Assembly: GCF_002964665.1 (NCBI RefSeq)
Contig: NZ_PQBZ01000005.1
Coordinates: 1-64,000 of the forward strand
Reading direction: 5' to 3'
Source of the DNA: Pseudoalteromonas sp. T1lg23B
GTDB lineage: Bacteria; Pseudomonadota; Gammaproteobacteria; Enterobacterales; Alteromonadaceae
Length of the DNA stretch: 64,000 nucleotides
The notes beneath the pieces were generated by a model, which did not search any database, had not been told where the DNA came from, and saw only the letters and a list, made by a program, of their open reading frames with translations. Shown here in pieces: positions 8,830 to 18,049 of this stretch. Every line of letters begins with the position of its first letter. The stretch's first letter is position 1. The translations under genes and the position numbers were made by a program.

Positions 8830-9032
8830 TGGACTTCAGCCAACTTAATAAGCAGCGCGCTGCTTCGTTTAACAAACAGAAACAGCTACTCAAAAAACTG
8901 AGTGCCGGACAAACTATTTTATGTGAGCAATGCCAAAAACCGCTAAAGCTCAATCTGGCTGTTGATGCAGCACAAAAAGGTCAAGTATGTTGTGATAAAG
9001 GTTGTACTCATATCGAACTAGAAATCGCTTAG
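8829..9032 (+). CDS. Small zinc-ribbon-like protein
   Basis: This 67-aa protein is basic and Gln/Lys-rich at the N-terminus (about residues 1-30), followed by CEQC and a later CCDKGC, which together could bind one Zn2+. The ATG overlaps the upstream stop codon (TAATG). Its stop codon overlaps the convergent yecA-like gene by 4 bp. No named family recognised; size and cysteine spacing suggest a zinc-ribbon nucleic-acid- or protein-binding module. Confidence 0.65.
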   Translation: MDFSQLNKQRAASFNKQKQLLKKLSAGQTILCEQCQKPLKLNLAVDAAQKGQVCCDKGCTHIELEIA

Positions 9033-9616
9033 AAAGCGTCCTCGTCATCGTACAACCCGCTCGCCACTGCAACCACTTCGATTAACTGCGCATAGCCTTT
9101 TGCAAACTCACATGCAAGATTGCTTTGCTGCGCAAGAAACTCACTTTCATCACGGTTAAGCTGATTACAATAATCATTCACCTGAGACTGTGACAACGAG
9201 AAAAAGGCAAGTTGCTCAGTTGCCACTTGCAACGCTTCTTTAAGTTCATTGCTCAGAGCATTCGCCATCAGGAGGGCTTCAAAATATGGCTGCGCGCCAG
9301 TGATAAAACCAATACTCCATTGATGACGCTGCTGATAGTCACTGAGCTCTGTCCAAGGTGGTTGATATTGACCAGCAAACACTTGCTCACTTATATGATG
9401 ATGCAAAGCCATGAACGCAAATACCACTGACTCCTCTATCTTGTCATCACCAGCACTTATGTCATGCAGCCATTGCTCAACATCAACGGCATTTGGACCA
9501 CAGATCAAGGCAAATAAATACCCTTGAGTCATCGCAAGCGACATGGCTTCGCTACGCGAAGCCAAATAGTCTGCTAATAATTTTTCATGTTCGGGGGTAA
9601 AACTAAAATCAAGCAT
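9029..9616 (-). CDS. YecA/UPF0149-family protein
   Basis: This 195-aa cytoplasmic, acidic, all-helical protein has the YgfB/YecA signature region (GYLFALICGP near residue 31-40, W..GF..G about 105-112). The C-terminal SEC-C zinc motif present in some YecA proteins is absent. Function is not established. It is convergent with the small zinc-ribbon gene and lies 8 bp upstream of... the gspN stop region on the same strand only in the sense that gspN ends at 9625, so it may be read through from the gsp operon. Confidence 0.75.
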   Translation of the reverse strand: MLDFSFTPEHEKLLADYLASRSEAMSLAMTQGYLFALICGPNAVDVEQWLHDISAGDDKIEESVVFAFMALHHHISEQVFAGQYQPPWTELSDYQQRHQWSIGFITGAQPYFEALLMANALSNELKEALQVATEQLAFFSLSQSQVNDYCNQLNRDESEFLAQQSNLACEFAKGYAQLIEVVAVASGLYDDEDAF

Positions 9617-9624
9617 AATTAACT

Positions 9625-10383
9625 TTATAAATTAACTGGGTAACGTCCATCCGCATCGGGACGACCAAGGAACTTGACCGCATCATGTACTTCTTTTGGT
9701 AATGACGCATCTGGTTTAATATTACCCGCGACACGGAACTGAAAGTTTTCAGCCAACACGGCATCCGCTTGCAAACCTAATCGGTTTTCAGGGTCAACTA
9801 GTACCGAAATATCACCTGACTTACAGCTCAAACCTCCAGCCAACTGACCGATATCAAACCACCCAGTCAGCCCTTCAACTGTGATGCTTGGACTGCGGAT
9901 CTCCCCTTTCAAGGATTCACAATAAGGCATACCACTGTGATATTGGTCGATGTCGAGCAATACTCGCCCTTTCGCATTAACAGGTAATGGCAGAGTAACC
10001 TGCGATATCGCCTGCTCGACGCTAAAGCGAATAGACGCATCAGATAGACTCACAGTTTGATCAAATAATCCTAATGTGAAATCTCCTACGCCCGATATTT
10101 CTGATTTGTCGCGTGCATTACCAAACCGAACATTCCCTTGCATATCACCCATCAACAAAGCCGGAGCATCAATGCGCCAGCGTACATTATTCAATTGTAC
10201 ATTACTGACTCTAATTTCACTGACTTGACCCTGCCACAAGGTGCCCGCAACTGCACCTAACTGTATGCTTGGTGGGATTTGCTTATTCGCTAGTTGCAAC
10301 GCAACTGAAGCCGGCATGTTATACACAGTAAATAGACCAAAAGCGACGACAAAAATGAGTATTAAACTAACTGTTCTTTTCAT
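9625..10383 (-). CDS. gspN: Type II secretion system protein N
   Basis: Accessory inner-membrane/periplasmic T2SS component. This 252-aa protein has one N-terminal TM (about 4-24) and a beta-rich periplasmic domain containing the GspN signature (GTLWQGQ about 48-54; VRWRIDAP). It is the last gene of the gsp operon, 2 bp after gspM. Present in Alteromonadales and vibrios but not in every T2SS. Confidence 0.9.
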   Translation of the reverse strand: MKRTVSLILIFVVAFGLFTVYNMPASVALQLANKQIPPSIQLGAVAGTLWQGQVSEIRVSNVQLNNVRWRIDAPALLMGDMQGNVRFGNARDKSEISGVGDFTLGLFDQTVSLSDASIRFSVEQAISQVTLPLPVNAKGRVLLDIDQYHSGMPYCESLKGEIRSPSITVEGLTGWFDIGQLAGGLSCKSGDISVLVDPENRLGLQADAVLAENFQFRVAGNIKPDASLPKEVHDAVKFLGRPDADGRYPVNL

Positions 10384-10385
10384 AT

Positions 10386-10862
10386 TTAATTCTCCAACAA
10401 CAAGCGGCTAACGCGCACATATCCTGGTGAACTATCTTGTGCCAAATCGATACCATCAATTTTCACGCCGTATTTATTGGTCAATTCATCTAACCAAGCG
10501 ATTAGCTTATTAAACTCGACAGAATCGATAGTCAATCTTAGTGCCTGATCGCTCGGCTGCATTTTGCTGATATTAATCTGATATTGATTACGAGTACGAT
10601 TCACTAACACGGATAGGTTGCCGGCGTGCATTGGTTTAGCACCGGACGCACTGCTTTTTAGCTTACCCACACTACTGCTCACCCACGCAGCAAGTTCTTG
10701 TTGGCGCAATTTATCACGTTCAGCTTGTTCAACTGCACCATTCAATGGCCTGAAAATCCCCATAACCAACACAAAAATAGCAAAGATAACCGCTGCAACA
10801 ATCAGTAACTTCTGCTCTTGATCCTTAAGCGACTGCCAGTATTTTAATGCCTGTTGCTTCAT
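10386..10862 (-). CDS. gspM: Type II secretion system protein M
   Basis: Inner-membrane platform component that dimerises and partners GspL. This 158-aa protein has a cytoplasmic N-tail, one TM (LLIVAAVIFAIFVLVMGIF, about 19-37), and a periplasmic ferredoxin-like domain. Its ATG overlaps the gspL stop (ATGA). Confidence 0.92.
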   Translation of the reverse strand: MKQQALKYWQSLKDQEQKLLIVAAVIFAIFVLVMGIFRPLNGAVEQAERDKLRQQELAAWVSSSVGKLKSSASGAKPMHAGNLSVLVNRTRNQYQINISKMQPSDQALRLTIDSVEFNKLIAWLDELTNKYGVKIDGIDLAQDSSPGYVRVSRLLLEN

Positions 10863-12067
10863 GCATCACCTCTTAGTCGGATCTCGCCGATCACCACATC
10901 ACCATCATTATTTAGGGAGCCTTGTTGTACATCCAAGCCTCTTTGTTCAAGAATTGCTTTCACTTGACCAAACACTTGGAAACCGTCAGCTCTTGCGCGG
11001 ATCCTAAGTTCATTGCGGCGACGGTCATAACGCAGCGTTTCAGGCGTAAAGTTTTCCACCTCACTGTACACCGCCACAAGGTGGTTTGTTAGTTCCAAAA
11101 AGCCACCATGTTCGGAACCATTTAAGCTATCCAAGTCATTCTTAATTTGATTCCTCAACAGGTGTGGACGAACCACTTTTCCTGGGAATGCTTGTTGATA
11201 GGTTGCCACCGCTTGTGCTTTAAATTCATCAGCTTGTTTCTGTAGCATAATCAACTGAGTGCCCTTCACAATAACAAAGCAACCTACCGCAATACCCGCA
11301 GCAAGCAAGCCACTGCGCCAATCTTTCCACCACTGTGGCTGTTTCTTCTTCGCTGCAAACACGCCTTGCCGTAAGTTAAAAGAAACTTTATCTAGCTGTT
11401 TTGCAAACAGTGCCAACGGCAAATCATATTCTGCTTCTTTGGCCTCTTTTGGAGCGATTTCAGGTAACCCATCGGCAGGACTGTAATGGACGATTTTGCT
11501 CGGTTGCAAAGCATAGAGATAATCCGCGCCCCATGTTTTTTCAATGGCACTGATATGCCATTGCCCTAAACGACATAACCATTGCTGACCCAGTTCTATC
11601 ATCGACAATGCTTGATCCTGTTGCTCTGGTAATAGCAGCGCATCTGGTAACACGCGGCTAGGTTCAATATCGTGCTCTTTGAACAAAGCAAGCCAGTCTT
11701 GCAGCCAGTCTTTATTACAGATAGCAACTTCAATACTGTGCTGTTCACCCTTTAATACTGGTTGGCCAATTGCGATAAACAACTCATCGATATCACAAGC
11801 GATTTGCTCTTCTAGCATAAAAGGCAAAGCTTGCTCCAGTTTACGATTCCATTTCGCTGGCAATGGCACACTCTTCAATTGCACTTGAGATGCACTCAGC
11901 AGAAGCGTCACTTCTCGATTCGCTGCCTTCTCAGATAACTGAGGCAGTTGCTCCGCGCTTTCTAATTCTCCACTAGCAATAATTTGCTCATCTATTGATG
12001 AGAAAATCAGCCAATGTATTGGGTTTTTATGTGACTGACCCACTCGGATCACTAATTTTTCTGTCAC
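10859..12067 (-). CDS. gspL: Type II secretion system protein L
   Basis: Inner-membrane platform protein that anchors the ATPase GspE. This 402-aa protein has an actin-like cytoplasmic domain (about 1-240), one TM (about 250-272, GLLAAGIAVGCFVIV) and a periplasmic ferredoxin-like domain. The start is GTG, overlapping the gspK stop (GTGA). Confidence 0.94.
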   Translation of the reverse strand: MTEKLVIRVGQSHKNPIHWLIFSSIDEQIIASGELESAEQLPQLSEKAANREVTLLLSASQVQLKSVPLPAKWNRKLEQALPFMLEEQIACDIDELFIAIGQPVLKGEQHSIEVAICNKDWLQDWLALFKEHDIEPSRVLPDALLLPEQQDQALSMIELGQQWLCRLGQWHISAIEKTWGADYLYALQPSKIVHYSPADGLPEIAPKEAKEAEYDLPLALFAKQLDKVSFNLRQGVFAAKKKQPQWWKDWRSGLLAAGIAVGCFVIVKGTQLIMLQKQADEFKAQAVATYQQAFPGKVVRPHLLRNQIKNDLDSLNGSEHGGFLELTNHLVAVYSEVENFTPETLRYDRRRNELRIRARADGFQVFGQVKAILEQRGLDVQQGSLNNDGDVVIGEIRLRGDA

Positions 12068-13044
12068 TGTACGCCTCCAAATTTTCGCGCCAGTATGGTT
12101 GCTTGACCTTGATTTATTTGAATAATTGAGGTCATTGAAAAGCGGCGTTCATCAAACACTGCTTTTGCGCGTAACTTAAAATAATTACTATCTATGGTAA
12201 ATAATTCTTCACTTGCTTTATCTATTTGAGCACCTTGGTTTCTGGCCTCGGTGAAAAAATCTTCTACGCTATCAAAACCCTTTTCTGGGCGGGCAGAAAT
12301 AATCGCTTCAGCGCCCGATGCACTCAGACCCCCTAACAAAGCGCTGAGCAACAGAGCTTGTTCTGGTTTTACAGTATTGACGTTAACCTTAAGTTCTGTG
12401 TTTCCTGGGATCACACATACATAAGGTTTAATTTTTTCCATAACCAGCGGATTGAAGCCTTTTATGACCCTTAATTCAGACTCTGAGGCCAGCAAGTTAT
12501 TGGCGCTTAAATAAGGCGTGGTACGCGACATATACTCATCTTCTTCTGCACCTGAGCGAAAGGTAATACTGTCTTCATCCAACCAATCGTAAACGCTATC
12601 TGCGAGTACTTCTTCGCTTTCATCCAGCGGTAAGTCTTCAATATTTGTTAACAACGACAACAACGCTTGATGGGCAGGATTGGTGTCGGTGCTTGAAGCC
12701 CCTTGTTTCTTGGCTGCCCGTAACGCATTCAAATTTAAGCATGCTTGTAAGTCACTAACTTCACCGCTTAAAGTACCATGATCAACCGGATAAGGAACTT
12801 CACTCAATGCCCATGGTTGGCCAAGATGTACCTTCTCTGGCTCGTCTTTTTTGCTCTCTAGCAGGACTTTTTTCACCAATTCTTCCGCGCCATAGCTATA
12901 CCATTTAGCCTGTTGGTGAGTTTGGATATTCTGCGCTCTTTGCACCTGCACCATTAAATTAACGGCCATCTCTGCCGCCACAGTCGCAGCCAATGCAACA
13001 ATGAACAGAACGATAATAAGCGCTGCACCACGCTGTTGCTTCAT
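12064..13044 (-). CDS. gspK: Type II secretion minor pseudopilin K
   Basis: Caps the tip of the T2SS pseudopilus with GspI and GspJ. This 326-aa protein has a prepilin cleavage site in QRGAALIIVLF (no Glu at +5, usual for GspK), one TM and a large alpha-helical periplasmic insertion. It overlaps gspJ and gspL by 4 bp. Confidence 0.94.
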   Translation of the reverse strand: MKQQRGAALIIVLFIVALAATVAAEMAVNLMVQVQRAQNIQTHQQAKWYSYGAEELVKKVLLESKKDEPEKVHLGQPWALSEVPYPVDHGTLSGEVSDLQACLNLNALRAAKKQGASSTDTNPAHQALLSLLTNIEDLPLDESEEVLADSVYDWLDEDSITFRSGAEEDEYMSRTTPYLSANNLLASESELRVIKGFNPLVMEKIKPYVCVIPGNTELKVNVNTVKPEQALLLSALLGGLSASGAEAIISARPEKGFDSVEDFFTEARNQGAQIDKASEELFTIDSNYFKLRAKAVFDERRFSMTSIIQINQGQATILARKFGGVQ

Positions 13045-13745
13045 CCTCTGCTCCCTCTATCCTGATCATCCTGAGGCTTGTCATCATTTCCTTGTTCATC
13101 TCGTCCCGTACCCGTGCTACTGCTACTAGGAGCTTGATGCTCCTTGCCATCACCCGGAGTTAAGAACAAGCGTCTGATCGGCGCGACACCTTCAAGTTGC
13201 AACGTCACCGCAACGGCCAGTGGTAAAGCCTTTTTATTCCATTCTTCCTGCCATTTCTGCTTATCATCAAGAAACTCAAATTTGAGATCTTCTACATTTT
13301 CTATCACTACTTGAGAGCGAGGTTCTGCACCATCTAACTCATCAACATGCACGCGGTAAATACGCTCTAGCTTGTCTTCAATAACTCGATAACCCACGGC
13401 TTGTAATTCTGAACGCGCTAGAAGACTAATCGGATTGGTCCACCCATCACGGACAAAAGCAATACCATCAAACTGACTTTGCAGTTCAAAGCGTCCATGT
13501 AGCACATAACTTGGATTGATATCTCCAGATTCATTGCGCACTTCTCGTTTCGTCATCTGACTGAAATCTTGATCCATCAGGCGAAACGTTGTTTGTAGCG
13601 CTTCCAACTCTGCAATTGTTTCTTCAGACGCTTCTTTTGCCTTTATGGTCGAATCTAGGATCTGATGCGTCGCCATCACCACAAAAGCCAAAATTCCCAG
13701 TGCAACCATTACTTCAAGTAATGTAAAACCACGCTGGCGCATCAT
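13041..13745 (-). CDS. gspJ: Type II secretion minor pseudopilin J
   Basis: Prepilin motif RQRGFTLLEVMVALG at the N-terminus, to be cleaved by the prepilin peptidase; 234 aa. The last about 30 residues are low complexity (Ser/Gly/Asp/Gln), longer and more polar than usual for GspJ. It overlaps both neighbours by 4 bp (ATGA). Confidence 0.94.
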   Translation of the reverse strand: MMRQRGFTLLEVMVALGILAFVVMATHQILDSTIKAKEASEETIAELEALQTTFRLMDQDFSQMTKREVRNESGDINPSYVLHGRFELQSQFDGIAFVRDGWTNPISLLARSELQAVGYRVIEDKLERIYRVHVDELDGAEPRSQVVIENVEDLKFEFLDDKQKWQEEWNKKALPLAVAVTLQLEGVAPIRRLFLTPGDGKEHQAPSSSSTGTGRDEQGNDDKPQDDQDRGSRG

Positions 13746-14134
13746 GATTTGTCCTTGAGCATAAAGGTCGTTAAGTCATACACTGAATGCTTGAGCTCTT
13801 CGTCGCTAAATATTTCAATATTGACTTTCACAAAACTGGGGTCGGCAGTTGCAGTCACTTTTTGCTGCCAATACCACACTCGCTCGGCTAATTCTTCTTC
13901 GCCTTTTAGGCCATTTTTGCCTTTCCAGTCACTGCCGCCAGCGCGCATTTCTACCAACCGATTTTCCGCAACCCAAGAAGCATATGTTTGCTCTTCTAAT
14001 GTAGAGATATGGGTAATGTGTTCACCCGTTGCCTGCATAGCTGCGATGCCCGCCATGGCGCATATACTCATTGCGACCATCACTTCCAGTAAGGTAAAAC
14101 CTGTACTTTTTGCCAGTCTTGTTACGCGTCTCAT
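13742..14134 (-). CDS. gspI: Type II secretion minor pseudopilin I
   Basis: A 130-aa minor pseudopilin with cleavage motif STGFTLLEVMVAMS, a hydrophobic N-terminal helix and the GspI WYWQQKV region. It forms the tip complex with GspJ and GspK. Starts at a TAATG overlap with gspH. Confidence 0.93.
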   Translation of the reverse strand: MRRVTRLAKSTGFTLLEVMVAMSICAMAGIAAMQATGEHITHISTLEEQTYASWVAENRLVEMRAGGSDWKGKNGLKGEEELAERVWYWQQKVTATADPSFVKVNIEIFSDEELKHSVYDLTTFMLKDKS

Positions 14135-14727
14135 TATTCAGGTTCCTTGCGCAGCATAACGGGCGCCATAAATTCGCCTTCGATGAAATAAACCGGCTCA
14201 CTTTGTTGCGCTAACTCAACAGTTAATTGAAATGCGCTTACTTCGCCTGACGATAAAATCAGTACCTGCGGTACCTTGAGTTTTTTCAGTTCAAGCAAGC
14301 TTTCATCATCACTGGTTCCCATTAACTCACGCCAATTTGCTTGCTCAAGTAAATTATCTTGTGACCAAGACAAGTCCTCTATGTTCAAAGCAACGCGATA
14401 CTGTTCATCGAATTCAATGGGCTTGTATAACTCTTCGGCTTCAAATGTTGCCCATTTATCACCATCAAACACCAGCATCTCGAGTACGTTCTTATCGAGA
14501 TGAAAACCGAGTTCAACCTGATTTAATACTGCAAACTCAGATGCCATGTTTATCACGCTATGAGTCCGCAAAGCTTGCTTTTCTAGCTCTTCTTCTATGT
14601 CACCACCAAAGCTATAAGTCACCATTTTGGTAGCAAAAGCGATGATCACAATCACCACGAGGATCTCTATTAAGCTAAATCCTCGTGATTGTGTCTTGGC
14701 GGAGTATAAACGTGATAACGGCATCAT
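14134..14727 (-). CDS. gspH: Type II secretion minor pseudopilin H
   Basis: A 197-aa minor pseudopilin with cleavage motif SRGFSLIEILVVIVII and a C-terminal globular beta domain. It links the tip complex to the GspG filament. Six bp after gspG. Confidence 0.92.
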   Translation of the reverse strand: MMPLSRLYSAKTQSRGFSLIEILVVIVIIAFATKMVTYSFGGDIEEELEKQALRTHSVINMASEFAVLNQVELGFHLDKNVLEMLVFDGDKWATFEAEELYKPIEFDEQYRVALNIEDLSWSQDNLLEQANWRELMGTSDDESLLELKKLKVPQVLILSSGEVSAFQLTVELAQQSEPVYFIEGEFMAPVMLRKEPE

Positions 14728-14733
14728 ATGGGC

Positions 14734-15174
14734 TTAACGTTGTGCCTCATCATCCCAGTTACCAATGTCATCATCGGTGCCAACTTCTCCATCAGGACCC
14801 ATTGAGAAGATGTCTACTTTACCCATTTCTCCTGGGCTGACTAGCTGATAAGGATTACCCCATGGATCTTCTGGTAACTTAGAGATAAAGCCACCGTCAG
14901 GGAAACGCTTCGGAACTGGGTCAATTGTAGTCTGCGTGACTAGTGCTTCTAGACCTTGTTCAGTGGTTGGAAAAGCTTTGTTTTTTAACTTGTACATATT
15001 CATTGCATCTTCCAGTTGCTGAATATCTAACTTTGCTTTATCCAAAGCTGCTTCTTCTTGTTGACCCATGATGTTTGGTGCCACGATAGACATGATCATA
15101 CCAATGATAACCAGTACTACCATTACTTCTAGTAATGAAAAACCTGCTTGCTTCTTCACGATATTTTCCCTCAA
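14734..15174 (-). CDS. gspG: Type II secretion major pseudopilin G
   Basis: Major subunit of the periplasmic pseudopilus. This 146-aa protein has cleavage motif QAGFSLLEVMVVLVIIG, an N-terminal helix and the conserved C-terminal calcium-site region DPWGNPYQL ... GTDDDIGNW. It is separated from gspF by 53 bp, the widest gap in the operon; this could hold an expression-tuning element for the abundant subunit, but nothing specific was seen. Confidence 0.96.
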   Translation of the reverse strand: MRENIVKKQAGFSLLEVMVVLVIIGMIMSIVAPNIMGQQEEAALDKAKLDIQQLEDAMNMYKLKNKAFPTTEQGLEALVTQTTIDPVPKRFPDGGFISKLPEDPWGNPYQLVSPGEMGKVDIFSMGPDGEVGTDDDIGNWDDEAQR

Positions 15175-15227
15175 AAGTTAAACTCTGTGCAGCATGCGAT
15201 GCACATGCTGAATTGTTTACTATGGAC

Positions 15228-16457
15228 TTATAAGCCCACAGCTTTATTCATCGCCATTATTGGCTGCAATATTGCCATTACAATGAACAGCACGATCACC
15301 GCCATGCTGGCTATCATAGCGGGTTCCAGTAACTTTAACGATACATTGACCATGCTTTCAAATTCACGATCTTGGTTGTTAGCTGCGCGTTCCAGCATTT
15401 GCTCTAATTCACCCGATTTCTCACCACTGGCTATCATGTGCAGCATCATAGGTGGAAACAATTTAGTTTGATGTAGCGCCGCACGTAAGCTGGCACCTTC
15501 ACTCACCCGTGTCGCCGCTTCTGCAACTGCGGCTTTGATTTTTTCATTCTCTAACACCTGCCCAGAGATTTTCATCCCTTCAAGCAAGGGGACAGAACTA
15601 GATGACAAAATACTTAGGGTTCGTGCGAATCGAGCAGTATTAATACCCCGACTCACTTTACCAATCCCGGGCATCATCAGCATTTTGCTGTCATACCAAA
15701 AGCGAAACTTTGGCTGTTGCAAAGCACGTTTAAATAACACAACGCTACCGACTAAGACCACAAGGCTGATAAGCCAGTAATTCTGAACGAAATTACTGGC
15801 TGCCATTACCCACTCAGTGGTCCATGGCAAAACCTGTTTTGATTTCTCAAATGTTTTCAGTATCTTCGGTACAACCGTACCGAGCAAAACCGACACTATT
15901 GCAATCGCAAATATTACCAAAATAGTGGGATACACCATGGCTTGGGTAATTTGACTACGCATATGCTGACGTTGCTCGGTATAATCGGCAAGACGGTTCA
16001 GTACTTGATCGAGGTGCCCGGATTTTTCACCCGCGGCAACCATTGAGCGATATAAATTATCAAACACGTGTGGAAACTCTGACATACCATCCGCTAGGGT
16101 GTAACCTTCTACAACCTTTGAGCGTACCGACATCAGCATGCGCTTTAGTCTGGGTTTTTCACACTGTTCAGCAACCGCCATAACCGCCGCTTCTACAGGT
16201 AATGAAGACTGGATCAAGGTCGCTAATTGGCGGGTGATTAGAGCAAGGTCTGCCACCGAAGGTTTATACCCTTGGAATAGCCTGAAGCCACCGCCGCCAC
16301 TTTGCTGCTTGTCTCTCTCAGCAGCAGGGGAAACCTCAAGCGGCATCATCCCCTTTTCACGCAGCATTTGCCTAACTTGCTTGGCAGTATCAGCCTCTAA
16401 AATCCCTGATTTATCTTTGCCTTTTCCATCTAAGGCACGATACTCAAACGCCGCCAT
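15228..16457 (-). CDS. gspF: Type II secretion inner-membrane platform protein F
   Basis: Polytopic core of the assembly platform. This 409-aa protein has two T2SSF domains (about 70-195 and 272-395), each followed by TM helices, and the conserved GEKSG motifs. It starts 2 bp after gspE. Confidence 0.96.
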   Translation of the reverse strand: MAAFEYRALDGKGKDKSGILEADTAKQVRQMLREKGMMPLEVSPAAERDKQQSGGGGFRLFQGYKPSVADLALITRQLATLIQSSLPVEAAVMAVAEQCEKPRLKRMLMSVRSKVVEGYTLADGMSEFPHVFDNLYRSMVAAGEKSGHLDQVLNRLADYTEQRQHMRSQITQAMVYPTILVIFAIAIVSVLLGTVVPKILKTFEKSKQVLPWTTEWVMAASNFVQNYWLISLVVLVGSVVLFKRALQQPKFRFWYDSKMLMMPGIGKVSRGINTARFARTLSILSSSSVPLLEGMKISGQVLENEKIKAAVAEAATRVSEGASLRAALHQTKLFPPMMLHMIASGEKSGELEQMLERAANNQDREFESMVNVSLKLLEPAMIASMAVIVLFIVMAILQPIMAMNKAVGL

Positions 16458-16459
16458 AA

Positions 16460-18049
16460 CTAACCTTCCTCACGTGTTACACGTAATACTTCTTCCAGCG
16501 TTGTTTGGCCTTTAAGAACTCGTGCAAGACCATCTTGGCGGATACTTGGGCTGTTCTTGCGAATATACTTTTCTACGGCTTGTTCACCCTTACCGTTGTG
16601 AATAAGCTCACGAATGGTTTCATCCACAACGAGTAGCTCATGAATGCCGGTACGGCCTTTGTATCCATTGAAGTTACACTCTTCACATCCTACGGCGCGA
16701 TAAATCATGGCAGGCTCACCTTGCGGTACGCCAAGTAGTTCACACTCTCGCGCATCGGCTTGATGTGCTTCTTTACAATTTGGACAGAGCGTTCTCACTA
16801 AGCGTTGTGATAATACGCCCAACAATGAAGATGACAGTAAGAAAGGTTCAACCCCCATATCTTCCATCCGAGTAATCGCGCCCGCTGCCGTGTTGGTGTG
16901 CAGCGTAGACATAACTAAGTGACCCGTCAGTGAAGCCTGCACAGCAATTTGCCCAGTTTCTAAATCTCGGATCTCACCCACCATTACCACATCTGGATCC
17001 TGACGTAGAATGGCACGTAATCCGCGCGCAAACGTCATATCGACTTTGGTGTTTACTTGAGTTTGACCAATGCCTGGGATCTCGTATTCGATGGGATCTT
17101 CAACGGTCAGAATATTGCGATCTTTGGAGTTGATCTGACTCATGCCCGCGTACAAAGTGGTACTCTTACCTGAGCCCGTTGGACCAGTGACAAGAATAAT
17201 ACCGTGTGGTTTACTGATAATATCAGCAAACAACTCACGGTTACGTTCTGTCATCCCCAAATCTTCGAGGTTTAGGCGGGCATTGTTCTTATCAAGTAAA
17301 CGCAGTACCACACGCTCACCAAAGCTTGACGGCATGGTTGATACACGCACATCAACCGCACGGCCCGCTATACGCAAACTAATACGACCATCTTGTGGGA
17401 TACGCTTTTCGGCGATATCTAGCTTCGCCATAACCTTGATACGCGATACCAACAGTGATGCCAGTTTGCGATTAGGCTTAAGGACTTCTTTTAGCACCCC
17501 ATCGACACGGAAGCGGATCACCAAAGACTGCTCGAAGGTTTCGATATGAATATCCGACGCCCCTTCTTTGATAGCTTCGCTGAGCATGGCGTTGATAAGC
17601 TTAATGATTGGCGCATCATCATCCGCTGCCAGCAAGTCTTCGGTTTGTGGTAGCTCTTCGGCCAATGAGAATAAATCAACCTCATTGCCAATATCTTCCA
17701 TCATTTGTTGTGTTTCTGAGCTATCTCTTTGATATGAGGCTTCTAGCAACAGCTCAAATTTATCATCGTCTAAGTGCTCAAGAGTAAATGCTTCACCCGC
17801 TACGCGGCGTACTTCTAGCAACACTTCAACATCAAGCTCACCACGGTAGTAAACAACCAAACCGGTGGGTTGTTTACTGATCAGCATTCCTTCTCGACGT
17901 GCATAAGCAAAGGGCAGTCGCAACGGCGACTGCGCCACATGCTCAGATTGCTCCAGCACGTCAGCTGGCATCTCTTGTGTAGATAACTCACTAACAGGCA
18001 CTTCCGTAATCGCCTCTACCTTGTTATCAGTCATCATTGTTACGCTCAT
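16460..18049 (-). CDS. gspE: Type II secretion ATPase E
   Basis: Cytoplasmic hexameric ATPase that powers pseudopilus assembly. This 529-aa protein has the N-terminal GspL-binding region, Walker [10 protein letters not shown], Asp box, Walker B (VGEIRD), His box and a C-terminal zinc-binding CPNC ... CEEC element. The longest start overlaps gspD by 23 bp; internal ATGs at 18037 and 18034 would shorten the overlap and the true start is uncertain. Confidence 0.96.
   Translation of the reverse strand: MSVTMMTDNKVEAITEVPVSELSTQEMPADVLEQSEHVAQSPLRLPFAYARREGMLISKQPTGLVVYYRGELDVEVLLEVRRVAGEAFTLEHLDDDKFELLLEASYQRDSSETQQMMEDIGNEVDLFSLAEELPQTEDLLAADDDAPIIKLINAMLSEAIKEGASDIHIETFEQSLVIRFRVDGVLKEVLKPNRKLASLLVSRIKVMAKLDIAEKRIPQDGRISLRIAGRAVDVRVSTMPSSFGERVVLRLLDKNNARLNLEDLGMTERNRELFADIISKPHGIILVTGPTGSGKSTTLYAGMSQINSKDRNILTVEDPIEYEIPGIGQTQVNTKVDMTFARGLRAILRQDPDVVMVGEIRDLETGQIAVQASLTGHLVMSTLHTNTAAGAITRMEDMGVEPFLLSSSLLGVLSQRLVRTLCPNCKEAHQADARECELLGVPQGEPAMIYRAVGCEECNFNGYKGRTGIHELLVVDETIRELIHNGKGEQAVEKYIRKNSPSIRQDGLARVLKGQTTLEEVLRVTREEG

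Noticed and set aside
18027..18049. gspD/gspE overlap as a possible frameshift or fusion
   Set aside because: Both proteins are full length with normal ends; the overlap is explained by start choice.
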